From an uncultured Thermoanaerobaculia bacterium (GTDB lineage Bacteria; Acidobacteriota; Thermoanaerobaculia; Multivoradales; Multivoraceae), in the NCBI GenBank assembly GCA_951812325.1, contig OX638294.1:3696859-3760858 (forward strand): 64,000 bases of DNA, in the 5' to 3' direction. The notes under the pieces were generated by a model, which worked only from the letters and a program-made list of their open reading frames with translations, did not search any database and had not been told where the DNA came from. Shown in pieces: positions 18,308 to 27,231 of this stretch (its first letter is position 1; every line of letters begins with the position of its first letter). Position numbers and translations under genes: made by a program.

Positions 18308-18398
18308 GTTACCATCGGGGCGTGAGCGCTGGGACCTCCTGGAAAGCCCGGCCTGCCGGCGCCTACCAGCACATCTGAGTTAGCATCGGGGCGTGAGC
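18291..18398 (+). repeat. Direct duplication of the aceB 3' end
   Basis: The sequence from CCTACC(G/A)GCACATCTGAGTT through ATCGGGGCGTGAGC at 18291-18327 is repeated at 18362-18398, 71 bases on, with two substitutions. The second copy again ends in the aceB stop context, so the gene's last four codons and terminator-proximal spacer exist twice. Confidence 0.85.
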
Positions 18399-18402
18399 AC
18401 CT

Positions 18403-18630
18403 ATGGCGACAGCGCGAGCCCTGCGTGAAGCGGGAATCGACCCTGAGCCTGCGACTGCGGTTGCAGAAGCCCTCGGCAAGACGATCGCCGAGACCATCGC
18501 GACGCGAGCGGATCTGGCGGCGGCAGAACTCCGCTTGAGCGACAGGATCACAGCGGCGTTCTGGCGTGAAATCGGCGTCGTGCCGGGTGGCGCAGGCGGT
18601 CTTCTGGCGCTGCTTTGGGTGCTCGCGTAG
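18403..18630 (+). CDS. Small coiled-coil membrane protein (DUF1640-like)
   Basis: The 75-residue frame begins MATARALREAGIDPEPATAV and has the AEAL...TIATRADLAAAELRL helix typical of short DUF1640/CCDC90-like proteins, followed by a hydrophobic tail (GGAGGLLALLWVLA) that would anchor it in the membrane. Intact relatives have a slightly longer N-terminus, so a truncated copy is possible. The ATG at 18403 lies five bases after the duplicated aceB tail, and the frame ends 20 bases before glcF, so it may be cotranscribed with both. Function unknown. Confidence 0.55.
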   Translation: MATARALREAGIDPEPATAVAEALGKTIAETIATRADLAAAELRLSDRITAAFWREIGVVPGGAGGLLALLWVLA

Positions 18631-18649
18631 CGGTCGCTTGCAGCCGACG

Positions 18650-19936
<1,287 letters not shown>

Positions 19937-19937
19937 G

Positions 19938-19958
19938 GGATTCCGCGGGTCGGAATCC
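19938..19958 (+). terminator. Hairpin after glcF
   Basis: GGATTCCG/CGGAATCC forms a perfect 8-bp stem with a CGGGT loop directly after the glcF stop. There is no U tract, so it may act as an RNA-stabilising hairpin or a factor-dependent end rather than a classical terminator. Confidence 0.45.
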
Positions 19959-20045
19959 GTGGCGGACAGCGGCCTCCGGGTCGGCTATTCTGCCCGCGCC
20001 CTTTGACGGCTTCTTCTTTTACGCTCACTGTTTTTCCTGACCTGG

Positions 20046-20429
20046 ATGACGACAACGAACCGCATTGGAATGATGGTTCCGGGGAGACACGCGGCCTCTT
20101 GGGGCGCCCCGGCTGGTTCGCGTTCGACGGAGATTCCCGAATGACGCCTCCAACTCGCATTGGCATCATGGTTCCGGGGAGACCCGCGGCCTCTTGGGGC
20201 GCCCCGGCCGGTTCGCGTTCGACGGAGATTCCCGAATGACGCCTCCAACTCGCATTGGCATCATGGTTCCGGGGAGACCCGCGGCCTCTTGGGGCGCCCC
20301 GGCCGGTTCGCGCTCGACGGAGATTCTCGAATGACGCCTCCAACTCGCATTGGCATCATGGTTCCGGGGAGACCCGCGGCCTCTTGGGGCGCCCCGGCCG
20401 GTTGGCGCTCGACGGAGATTCTCGAATGA
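20046..20429 (+). repeat. 95-bp tandem repeat encoding four coupled 32-codon micro-ORFs
   Basis: Four copies of a 95-bp unit start at 20046, 20141, 20236 and 20331; the next ATG at the same period (20426) is the start of the GAPDH-like gene. Each unit encodes a 32-residue peptide starting MTPPTRIGIMVPGRPAASWG (first copy MTTTNRIGMMVPGRHAASWG) and ending STEI(P/L)E. The four frames are 20046-20144, 20141-20239, 20236-20334 and 20331-20429. Each stop overlaps the following ATG as ATGA, the geometry of translational coupling, and each unit brings a GGAG site eight bases before the next ATG. The first eleven codons equal the true start of the GAPDH-like gene, so the array is an amplified 5' edge of it, now diverged by an insertion. 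Confidence 0.9.
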
Positions 20430-21457
20430 CGCCTCCAACGCGCATTGGAATCATGGGCTTCGGCCTCCTGGGGCGAAGCCTTTTTCGCCTTGCCCTCGAC
20501 CGCCCCGAAATCGAGGTCGCCGCGGTCGCCGACACCGCCGACCCCGACATGCTGCGCTACCTGCTGCGCTTCTCGACCCTGCCCTGGCCGCTCGACGCGG
20601 ATGTCGAACTTCAGAACGGCAGCCTCTGCGTCGACGGCTCGTGCGCGAGCGTCGTGCGGGCAGGCAACGCCGGTGAGGCGCTTTGGGGCGATCTGGGAGT
20701 CACCACCGTCGTCGACTTCCGCGACACACGGCCGACGCGGAGCGAGCTCGAAGGGCACCTGGAAGCCGGCGCCGAACGCGTCGTCCTCTGCGCCCCGCCG
20801 GGCGGGGAGCTGGACCGGACGGTGGTGGTCGGACTGAACGAGGACCAAATCGATGCCTCCGACCGGATCGTGTCCGCCGGCTCGTTCACGGCGCACTGCG
20901 CGGGGCCGCTGCTTCGGATCCTGGACCGGGCGTTCGGCGTCGAGCAGGCGTTCATCAGCGCCGTGCGTGCCTACGGCGCAGGTTCCCGGCTCGCCGACGT
21001 GCCGGCGCCCGAGCTGCGGTCGGGCAGGGCGGCGGGCGAGAACATCATTCCCGCGGCAACGGGAGCGGCCGAAGAACTCGCGGCCGTATTGCCCGAGCTG
21101 GGCGGCAGGCTCTCGGCTTCGGCGATGAACGTGCCGGTGTCGAACGGCTCCGTGGTCGACCTGGTGTGCTGGCACCGCGACGCGGTCAGCGTCGATGGAG
21201 TCAACGACGCGGTGGCCGCGGGCGCCGGCGGCGAGTGGGGCGGCCGCGTGCGCTTCGAACGCGAGGCGATCGTCTCGGCCGACACGGCGGGCAGCCGGGC
21301 GACGTGCATCTTCGACTCACAGGCGACGATGACGCTGGGCAATCACGTCTCGAAGACGATCGCCTGGTTCGACAATGGCTGGGGCTATCTGCACCGGCTC
21401 CTGGAACTTGTCGCCGCGCTCGACGGCGCGGCGGACGCCGAAGGAGGCGCCTCATGA
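20426..21457 (+). CDS. GAPDH-like protein lacking the catalytic residues
   Basis: The 343-residue product has the GAPDH fold signature: the NAD-binding RIGIMGFGLLGRSLFRLALD at the N-terminus and the IAWFDNGWGYLHRLLEL end. The catalytic site is altered. SNASCTTNC of GAPDH reads SAGSFTAHC here, so the nucleophilic Cys is Phe154 while the second Cys remains (Cys158). The active-site His (TVHAYTNGQ) is Arg181 in AVRAYGAGS. It is therefore unlikely to oxidise glyceraldehyde 3-phosphate and may be a regulatory or hetero-oligomer partner. It overlaps the true gap gene by four bases (ATGA). The start at 20426 matches GAPDH N-termini; the frame extends upstream into the 95-bp array. Confidence 0.82.
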   Translation: MTPPTRIGIMGFGLLGRSLFRLALDRPEIEVAAVADTADPDMLRYLLRFSTLPWPLDADVELQNGSLCVDGSCASVVRAGNAGEALWGDLGVTTVVDFRDTRPTRSELEGHLEAGAERVVLCAPPGGELDRTVVVGLNEDQIDASDRIVSAGSFTAHCAGPLLRILDRAFGVEQAFISAVRAYGAGSRLADVPAPELRSGRAAGENIIPAATGAAEELAAVLPELGGRLSASAMNVPVSNGSVVDLVCWHRDAVSVDGVNDAVAAGAGGEWGGRVRFEREAIVSADTAGSRATCIFDSQATMTLGNHVSKTIAWFDNGWGYLHRLLELVAALDGAADAEGGAS

Positions 21458-22470
21458 TCCGCGTCGGCATCAATGGCTTCGGTCGCATTGGACGCAGCGT
21501 CTTCCGCATCCTGGCCGCCCGCCCGAACGTCGAGATCGTCGGCATCAACGACCTGTTCGATGCCGGGCGCCTCGCCTACCTGCTGCGCTACGACACGGTG
21601 CAGGGAGTCTTCGATCAGGAGGTCGAGGTGACCGGGAACGGCCTGCGGGTCGGAGGTCGCCAGATCCGGCTCAGCGCGGAGCGGGATCCGTCCCGGCTTC
21701 CCTGGAGTGAACTCGGGGTCGACATCGCCGTCGAGTCGACGGGCGTGTTCCGGACCCGGGCCCAGGTGGCGTCCCACCTCGAGGCCGGCGCCTCCCGGGT
21801 CGTCCTCACGGTCCCGGCCAAGGACGAGATTGACGCGATGATCGTGCTCGGCGTGAACGACGGCGATCTGGGTCCGGAGCATCGCGTGGTGTCCAACGCC
21901 TCCTGCACGACGAACTGCCTGGCGCCGCTCGCCAAGACGCTGGACGACGCCTTCGGATTCGAAGAGGGCTTCATCACGACGGTTCACGCCTACACGAACG
22001 GCCAGCGCCTGGTCGATTCGCCGCACAGCGACCCGCGGCGGAGCCGCTCGGCGACGGCCAACATCATCCCGACGACGACCGGCGCCGCGCGCGCCGTCGG
22101 CAAGGTGCTGCCGCACCTGAACGGCAAGCTCGACGGGATGGCGATGCGGGTACCCGTGGCGGACGGCTCGATCGTCGATCTGACCTGCCGGCTGCGCGGC
22201 GCCCCGACCGGTGAGGATGTCAACGCGGCTGCGTCCACCGCGGCGGAGACGAACCTCGCCGGCATCCTCCAGTACTCGGAGGACCCGCTCGTCTCAAGCG
22301 ACATTCTCGGCAATCCCCACTCGTCGATCTTCGACGCGCCGCTGACCCGGGTCACGCCGGCTGAAGGCGGCGGCGTGTACGCCCGCGTCGTGTCGTGGTA
22401 TGACAACGAGTGGGGTTACTCGAACCGGGTTGCGGATCTGATCGAGCGTCTGGCGGGGCTCGGGTCCTGA
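21454..22470 (+). CDS. gap: Glyceraldehyde-3-phosphate dehydrogenase
   Basis: Oxidises and phosphorylates glyceraldehyde 3-phosphate with NAD. The 338-residue protein carries the complete set of motifs: INGFGRIGRSVFR (NAD-binding loop), SNASCTTNCLAPLAK with the nucleophile Cys151, VHAYTNGQ with His178, and SWYDNEWGYSNRV near the end. Translation is coupled to the preceding non-catalytic paralogue by an ATGA overlap, so the two should be made in similar amounts. Pyruvate kinase follows after the remains of a KDPG aldolase gene, so the cluster looks like lower glycolysis/Entner-Doudoroff. Confidence 0.96.
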   Translation: MIRVGINGFGRIGRSVFRILAARPNVEIVGINDLFDAGRLAYLLRYDTVQGVFDQEVEVTGNGLRVGGRQIRLSAERDPSRLPWSELGVDIAVESTGVFRTRAQVASHLEAGASRVVLTVPAKDEIDAMIVLGVNDGDLGPEHRVVSNASCTTNCLAPLAKTLDDAFGFEEGFITTVHAYTNGQRLVDSPHSDPRRSRSATANIIPTTTGAARAVGKVLPHLNGKLDGMAMRVPVADGSIVDLTCRLRGAPTGEDVNAAASTAAETNLAGILQYSEDPLVSSDILGNPHSSIFDAPLTRVTPAEGGGVYARVVSWYDNEWGYSNRVADLIERLAGLGS

Positions 22471-22520
22471 CCGAGGTCCACGCCGCTCCGACTGGTTCTC
22501 CCACACCTTCCGCTCTCTCG

Positions 22521-22780
22521 ATGGACATTCGCTCTCTACTTGATTCGACGCCGGTCCTGCCCCTGCTCCTGATCGGGCGGGAAGGGGATGCGGCGCCCTT
22601 GGCGGGCGCCCTGCTCGACGGCGGCGAGGAAGTCCGCGGCGTCTCCGGAACCGCGCCGGGCGCCGCGCCGCGCCGCTCCGGGTCGACTGGGCCTTCGTGA
22701 TCCGGCAGGTGCTCTTCTTCGGCGGCTGCCTGGCGATGCGCCCGACGGCCAAAGCCCGAATCGTGAGCCCGGAGAGCTGA
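22521..22780 (+). pseudogene. Truncated KDPG aldolase
   Basis: An ATG at 22521 opens a frame MDIRSLLDSTPVLPLLLIGR followed by EGDAAPLAGALLDGGEEV. This matches the N-terminal 35-40 residues of 2-keto-3-deoxy-6-phosphogluconate aldolases (P-V-x-P-V-L-x-I...A-x-P-L-A-x-A-L-x-x-G-G). The frame ends at 22700, whereas intact enzymes have about 205 residues, and the catalytic Lys and Glu are absent. A further frame to 22780 (VDWAFVIRQVLFFGGCLAMR) could be other debris. Its place between gap and pyk fits an Entner-Doudoroff gene that has been lost. Confidence 0.6.
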
Positions 22781-22786
22781 GGAAGC

Positions 22787-24238
22787 GTGCAGCGCCGAGC
22801 CAAGATCGTCGCCACGATCGGCCCTGCGAGCTCGAATCCGAAGACTCTCGCACGGCTCATCCGCGCCGGCGTCAACGTCGTCCGGCTGAACCAGTCCCAC
22901 GGCACCAGGGAGGAGCATCGCCGGCTGATCCGGCTCGTGCGGCAGATCGCCGAGGAAGCCGGTCGGTCGGTCGGGGTGATGGTCGATCTGATGGGGCCGC
23001 GGCACCGGCTCGACCGTTTCGAAGGCGCGCGGGTGCTCAAGCGCGGCACCGTCGTTTCCCTGGGCACGGGCGCCGGCGCCGACCTCGCGCTCGACCGCAA
23101 CCTGGTCAGGCACGTCCAGCCCGGGGAACAGATCCTGATCGACGACGGTCGGGTGCAGCTGGAGGTCCGGTCGAAGGACGAGGAGAAGATCGAGGCGCAG
23201 GTCATCGTCGGCGGCGCCGTGTCGAGCCGCAAGGGCGTCAACCTTCCCGACAGCCATCTGCCGTTCCGCATCTCGGACAAGGATCTCGCCGACATCCGGA
23301 TGGCGGTCGAGGAGGACGCCGACTTCCTGGCGGCCAGCTACATCGGCAGCTCCGTGGACGTCGTGCGGGTGCGGCAGGCGGCAGTCGAGGCGGGGCGTGC
23401 CCTGCAGGTGATCGCCAAGCTGGAGCGCCGTCGGGCGCTCGAGAATCTCGATGAGATCGTGCTGGAATCCGACGGTGTGATGGTGGCGCGGGGCGACCTG
23501 GGGGTCGAGATCCCGTTGCACGAGGTTCCCGTGGTGCAGAAGCGGATCATCGAGACCGGTTGGCGGCGCACCCGTCCGGTGATCGTCGCCACCCAGATGC
23601 TGGAGTCGATGATCGACCATCCGCGTCCCACCCGGGCCGAGTCCTCGGATGTGGCCAACGCCGTCTTCGACGGCGCGGACGCGATGATGCTCTCCGGTGA
23701 GAGCGCGGCTGGGCGCTATCCGCTGGAGGCGGTGCAGACGATGCACCGGATCATCGCCGAGTCGGAGCGTTACCAACTCTCGAAGCACGCCTCCCAGCCG
23801 GTCGGCTTCCATACGATGGAGGTCGGCCCCTACGACATCGAACCGCCGCACCGCCCGGGCACCCTCGAGATCCCGGAGACGGTCTCGGCCGCGGCGATTT
23901 TGTCGGCGCGCCACCTGACCGCGCAGGGCATTGTCGTGCTCAGTCAGGGCGGCTTCACCGCCCGCCAGGTGGCCTGCCGCCGGCCCTCGACGCCGGTGTT
24001 CGCCTTCACGCGCGACGCCCGGTCGATGCGGGAGCTCCAACTCGTGTGGGGCGTGCACTCCGTGAAGATGGAGCAGGAGGTCTACCACCACGACGAGGTG
24101 GTGGCGATGGTCGACCGGCAACTGCTCGCCGGCAGTCTGGCGCTGCCGGGCGACACGATCGTCCTGCTCATGGGTGACCCGATCCAGGACCGACCGCCGA
24201 CGAATCTGATGCGGATTCACAGGGTAAGGCCGCAGTAG
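22787..24238 (+). CDS. pyk: Pyruvate kinase
   Basis: Transfers phosphate from phosphoenolpyruvate to ADP. The 483-residue product has AKIVATIGPASSNPKTL, RLNQSHGTREEH, the active-site strand IAKLERRRALENLDEIV with the catalytic Lys, VMVARGDLGVEIP, and IVATQMLESM. The usual DLQGPKIR motif reads DLMGPRHRLDRFEG, a notable change near the B-domain hinge that may affect substrate binding. The start is GTG at 22787 behind GAGGAAGC; no ATG fits the N-terminus. It is probably expressed with gap. Confidence 0.92.
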   Translation: MQRRAKIVATIGPASSNPKTLARLIRAGVNVVRLNQSHGTREEHRRLIRLVRQIAEEAGRSVGVMVDLMGPRHRLDRFEGARVLKRGTVVSLGTGAGADLALDRNLVRHVQPGEQILIDDGRVQLEVRSKDEEKIEAQVIVGGAVSSRKGVNLPDSHLPFRISDKDLADIRMAVEEDADFLAASYIGSSVDVVRVRQAAVEAGRALQVIAKLERRRALENLDEIVLESDGVMVARGDLGVEIPLHEVPVVQKRIIETGWRRTRPVIVATQMLESMIDHPRPTRAESSDVANAVFDGADAMMLSGESAAGRYPLEAVQTMHRIIAESERYQLSKHASQPVGFHTMEVGPYDIEPPHRPGTLEIPETVSAAAILSARHLTAQGIVVLSQGGFTARQVACRRPSTPVFAFTRDARSMRELQLVWGVHSVKMEQEVYHHDEVVAMVDRQLLAGSLALPGDTIVLLMGDPIQDRPPTNLMRIHRVRPQ

Positions 24239-24481
24239 GGAACCTCGGTTTCTGCGGCATCAGCCGCAAGAGCGCCGGCCGCACGGTTCCCGCCTCCTGT
24301 CCGCCTCCCGGTCTGGCGCGCGGCAATCGGGCCGCATCGCCAACGAGTTCCGCGGTTGCATTCTCAGGTCTGGCGCGCGGATTGAGCCGCGACGCGTAGC
24401 GTCCGGCTTCCGGGAGGGCGGCCTCCTGCCCGCCTCCCGGTTGATGGAGCCCGCACGTTTGAAGCGCTACGATCACCCGCC
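24239..24481. other. Spacer with short direct and inverted repeats
   Basis: GTCTGGCGCGCGG occurs twice (about 24311 and 24368), and CCGCCTCCCGG twice (about 24300 and 24430). CCGGGAGG (24410-24417) pairs with CCTCCCGG (24433-24440) into a hairpin that could end transcription from pyk. No gene is seen. Confidence 0.45.
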
Positions 24482-25660
24482 ATGACTGACAGCGGAATCC
24501 AGGTCTCGATCGAGAACGACTACCCCTACCTCCGCGATCCGGTACGCCGTATCTGCGAGCAGTTTCCGGGCGAGTACTGGCGACGTCTCGACGCTGCCGC
24601 CGAGTACCCGACGGAGTTCGTCCAGGCACTGACCGAGCACGAGTACCTCGGCTGCCTGATTCCCGAGGAGTACGGCGGCTCCGGCCTGCCGCTGCGCGCC
24701 GCAAGCGTGGTCCTGGAGACGATCCACTCGAGCGGCTGCAACGCCGCGGCCTGCCACGCCCAGATGTACACGATGGGCACGGTTCTTCGCCACGGCAGCG
24801 ACGAGCAGAAACAGCAATACCTGCCGAAGATCGCGAGCGGCGAACTGCGGCTGCAGGCGTTCGGCGTCACCGAGCCGGTCACAGGCTCGGACACCACGCA
24901 GCTCAGGACCACCGCCGTCCGCGACGGCGACACGTACGTCGTCAACGGCCAGAAGATCTGGACCAGCCGCGCGCTCCACTCCGACCTGATGGTCCTGCTC
25001 GCGCGCACCACGCCGGCGGATCAGGTCGAGAAGCGCTCACGCGGCCTGTCCGTCTTTCTCGTCGACCTGCGCGAAGCGCGCGGCAACGGCCTTCAGATCC
25101 AGCCGATCGACACGATGATCAACCACGGCACGACCCAGGTCTTCTTCGACAACCTGCGCATCCCGGTCAGCAGCCGGATCGGCGACGAAGGGCACGGCTT
25201 CAAGTACATCCTGAGCGGCATGAACGCGGAGCGCATCCTGCTCGCCTCCGAGGCGATCGGCGACGCCCGCTACTTCATCCGCCGTGCCGTCGAGTACGCC
25301 AACGAACGCGAAGTCTTCGGCAGGCCGATCGGCCAGAACCAGGGCATCCAGTTCCCGATCGCCCGCGCCCACGCCGAAACCGACGCCGCCGAGATGATCG
25401 TCCGCAAGGCCGCCGCCCTCTACGACGCCGGCCGCGAATGCGGCGCCGAAGCGAACAGCGCCAAACTCCTCGCCTCGGAAGCCGCCTGGAACGCCGGCGA
25501 CACCTGCTTCCAGACCTTCGGCGGCTTCGCCTTCGCCACCGAGTACGACATCGAACGCAAGTGGCGCGAGTGCCGCCTGTTCCAGACGGCCCCGATCTCG
25601 ACGAACCTCGTGTTGACGTACCTGGCCCAGCACGTCCTGGGCTTGCCGCGCAGCTACTGA
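24482..25660 (+). CDS. Acyl-CoA dehydrogenase
   Basis: FAD-dependent alpha,beta-dehydrogenation of an acyl-CoA, probably in fatty-acid or amino-acid breakdown. The 392-residue product has GCLIPEEYGGSGLPL, the FAD/substrate motif QAFGVTEPVTGSDTTQLRTTA, GQKIWTSRALHSDLM, a region with FGRPIGQNQGIQFPIA, and QTFGGFAFATEYDIERKWRECR at the C-terminus, all standard. The catalytic base cannot be assigned with confidence, so the chain-length class is open. The ATG at 24482 is the first start. No ETF or thiolase gene adjoins. A 47-bp stretch of this gene (25385-25431) recurs at 26349-26395. Confidence 0.92.
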   Translation: MTDSGIQVSIENDYPYLRDPVRRICEQFPGEYWRRLDAAAEYPTEFVQALTEHEYLGCLIPEEYGGSGLPLRAASVVLETIHSSGCNAAACHAQMYTMGTVLRHGSDEQKQQYLPKIASGELRLQAFGVTEPVTGSDTTQLRTTAVRDGDTYVVNGQKIWTSRALHSDLMVLLARTTPADQVEKRSRGLSVFLVDLREARGNGLQIQPIDTMINHGTTQVFFDNLRIPVSSRIGDEGHGFKYILSGMNAERILLASEAIGDARYFIRRAVEYANEREVFGRPIGQNQGIQFPIARAHAETDAAEMIVRKAAALYDAGRECGAEANSAKLLASEAAWNAGDTCFQTFGGFAFATEYDIERKWRECRLFQTAPISTNLVLTYLAQHVLGLPRSY

Positions 25661-25751
25661 GTCCGGAGGCAGCCTGGACGGCTGCAGGGTGCGCCGCGGC
25701 TGCGCCGCGTCGCGAGGGCGTCGGGCGGCCGGACGCCCTCGACAACACGGG

Positions 25752-26291
25752 TCAGGGAGAGGCGGCAGCAGCCGGAGGCGCAGATGTCGTCGAGCGGCTC
25801 CTGTGTGTCGAGGCCGCGCGAGCAGGTGGCGGCTCGCTCTTCGGGGCGACGAGCCGCTTGAGTGCAGACCAGCAGGTGTCGTCATTCAGCAGACGGAGGT
25901 AGCGGTCATTCGCGCGGTTCTGCGTGATGGCGCCCGTCTCCCAGCGTTTGATGGTCGCTTCTCCCAGGCCCGTGATCTCGGCGAATGCGGCGCGGCTCAA
26001 CCGGCGGCTTTCGCGAATCGCTCGAATCTCCCAGGGAGTCAACAAGCCGTGGTGGCGGTAGACCGCTTCGGTCCGGATGCGCTCGCCGACCTGATCGATG
26101 AAGTGGAAGTCGCAGGCCTCGCAATGTCTCACCGGAAGGCGGACGTTGAGTTCCACTGCGCCTTCGCCTGAGCCATACGTGAACGTCTCGTCCACAAGTG
26201 TCGTGGTCGCTCGCTGCTCGCAGTACGGACAGGTCGGTTTCTCAAGGGCGGAGGAACCGACTTGATCTTCCTCCCCGCTCAGCTTGTTCAT
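25752..26291 (-). CDS. MqsA/YgiT-type antitoxin, zinc finger plus HTH (copy 1)
   Basis: The 179-residue protein has an N-terminal zinc site (CPYCEQR...RHCEACDFHF, C-x2-C twice) and a C-terminal HTH of the MqsA/XRE type: LTPWEIRAIRESRRLSRAAF and AEITGLGEATIKRWETG. In this family the zinc domain holds the toxin and the HTH represses the operon. A disordered tail (PPPARAASTHRSRSTTSAPP) follows. No toxin gene is seen on either side: upstream is a second antitoxin-like gene, downstream the acyl-CoA dehydrogenase. The second half is almost identical to copy 2 while the zinc half has diverged, suggesting gene conversion of the 3' parts. Start is the ATG at 26291. Confidence 0.8.
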   Translation of the reverse strand: MNKLSGEEDQVGSSALEKPTCPYCEQRATTTLVDETFTYGSGEGAVELNVRLPVRHCEACDFHFIDQVGERIRTEAVYRHHGLLTPWEIRAIRESRRLSRAAFAEITGLGEATIKRWETGAITQNRANDRYLRLLNDDTCWSALKRLVAPKSEPPPARAASTHRSRSTTSAPPAAAASP

Positions 26292-26348
26292 GGATCAGTT
26301 CCTTCGCTTGTGTGTGCGCCGCCTGGGTGGGTCGACGAGGTGGAAACT

Positions 26349-26395
26349 GCCGCCGAGATGATCGTCCGCAAGTCCGCCGCCCTCTACGACGCCGG
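26349..26395 (+). repeat. 47-bp copy of an internal acyl-CoA dehydrogenase segment
   Basis: The segment GCCGCCGAGATGATCGTCCG to GCCGG equals 25385-25431 inside the acyl-CoA dehydrogenase gene with a single mismatch. It encodes the scrap AAEMIVRKSAALYDAG in the 104-bp gap between the two antitoxin genes, immediately at the 3' end of copy 2. It marks the edge of a duplicated block. Confidence 0.88.
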
Positions 26396-26923
26396 TCAGG
26401 GAGAGGCGGCAGCAGCCGGAGGCGCCGATGTCGTCGAGCGGCTCCTCTGTGTCGAGGCCGCGCGAGCAGGTGGCGGCTCGCTCTTCGGGGCGACGACCCG
26501 CTTGAGTGCAGACCAGCAGGCGTCGTCATTCAGCAGACGGAGGTAGCGGTCGTTCGCCCGGTTCTGCGCGGTGGCGCCCGTCTCCCAGCGCTTTATCGTG
26601 GCTTCTCCGAGGCCGGTGACCGCCGCGAACGCGGGTCGACTGAGGCCTCGGCGCTTCCGAAGGTCGCGAATCTCCCAAGGCGTCAGCAGGCCGTGGTGGC
26701 GGTAGATCGCCTCGGTCTCGATGCGCGCCCCTACGTGGTCGACGAACTGAATGTCGCAGTCTTCGCATGTTCTGACAGGCATCGTGATGGCGATCTCGAT
26801 GTCCCCGAACTCGACGATGTCGTCTTCGACCGACGTCGTTGCCGGCCCTTCGCACCGCGGGCAGATCGCTGGGGTGCGATCCGGGTCGTCCGCAGCCACT
26901 CCGTAGGTCGCTTTCGAGTCCAT
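26396..26923 (-). CDS. MqsA/YgiT-type antitoxin, zinc finger plus HTH (copy 2)
   Basis: A 175-residue paralogue of the gene at 25752. It has the zinc motifs CPRCEGP and RTCEDCDIQF, then LTPWEIRDLRKRRGLSRPAF and AAVTGLGEATIKRWETG, and the same disordered tail. The N-terminal 90 residues share only about half their positions with copy 1, while the last 85 are nearly identical. A perfect 18-bp palindrome 111 bases upstream is the probable operator. A short frame in between (MATRRDQIDRETRKLLAKLA, about 27008 down) overlaps this start and could be a leftover or very small partner; I cannot identify it as a toxin. Confidence 0.8.
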   Translation of the reverse strand: MDSKATYGVAADDPDRTPAICPRCEGPATTSVEDDIVEFGDIEIAITMPVRTCEDCDIQFVDHVGARIETEAIYRHHGLLTPWEIRDLRKRRGLSRPAFAAVTGLGEATIKRWETGATAQNRANDRYLRLLNDDACWSALKRVVAPKSEPPPARAASTQRSRSTTSAPPAAAASP

Positions 26924-27033
26924 TTGTCGTTTCGAGTCCTGTCGGAGCTGGCCAACTTGGCGAGCAACTTCCGGGTTTCTCGGTCAATCTGGTCTCTACG
27001 CGTGGCCATCGGTGGCCTGTCGACCAAGAGAGA

Positions 27034-27051
27034 CGGGATCATATGATCCCG
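27034..27051. promoter_or_regulatory. Perfect 18-bp palindrome, probable operator of the antitoxin gene
   Basis: CGGGATCATATGATCCCG is a perfect palindrome located 111 bases upstream of the copy 2 antitoxin ATG. Palindromes of this type are typical binding sites of autoregulatory HTH antitoxins. The match to the GAT-rich core ATCATATGAT makes a chance occurrence in such GC-rich sequence unlikely. Confidence 0.6.
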
Positions 27052-27231
27052 GTTCGTGTCCGTCAAGGACGGCTTGATGGTCCATGTGATCTCTCCCGGC
27101 GAACTCCGGCACAGGCCTGCCGACCAGCGGCCTGTTCGAAGAAGAAGGGTCTTGCTCTTGGAGCGGGCACTACTGACATAGACGAGAAAAGGACCCGCGT
27201 TCGTCGTGCGACGCGGCATTCGCAGTCGGTC

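Noticed and set aside
20255..20425. Longer start for the GAPDH-like gene inside the tandem array
   Set aside because: GAPDH proteins begin at the MTPPTRIGIMGFG position and the extension consists only of repeat codons in another frame from the micro-ORFs.
26924..27219. A toxin gene upstream of the second antitoxin
   Set aside because: The only short frame (MATRRDQIDRETRKLLAKLA) has no toxin motif and is too short to be called; left unassigned.
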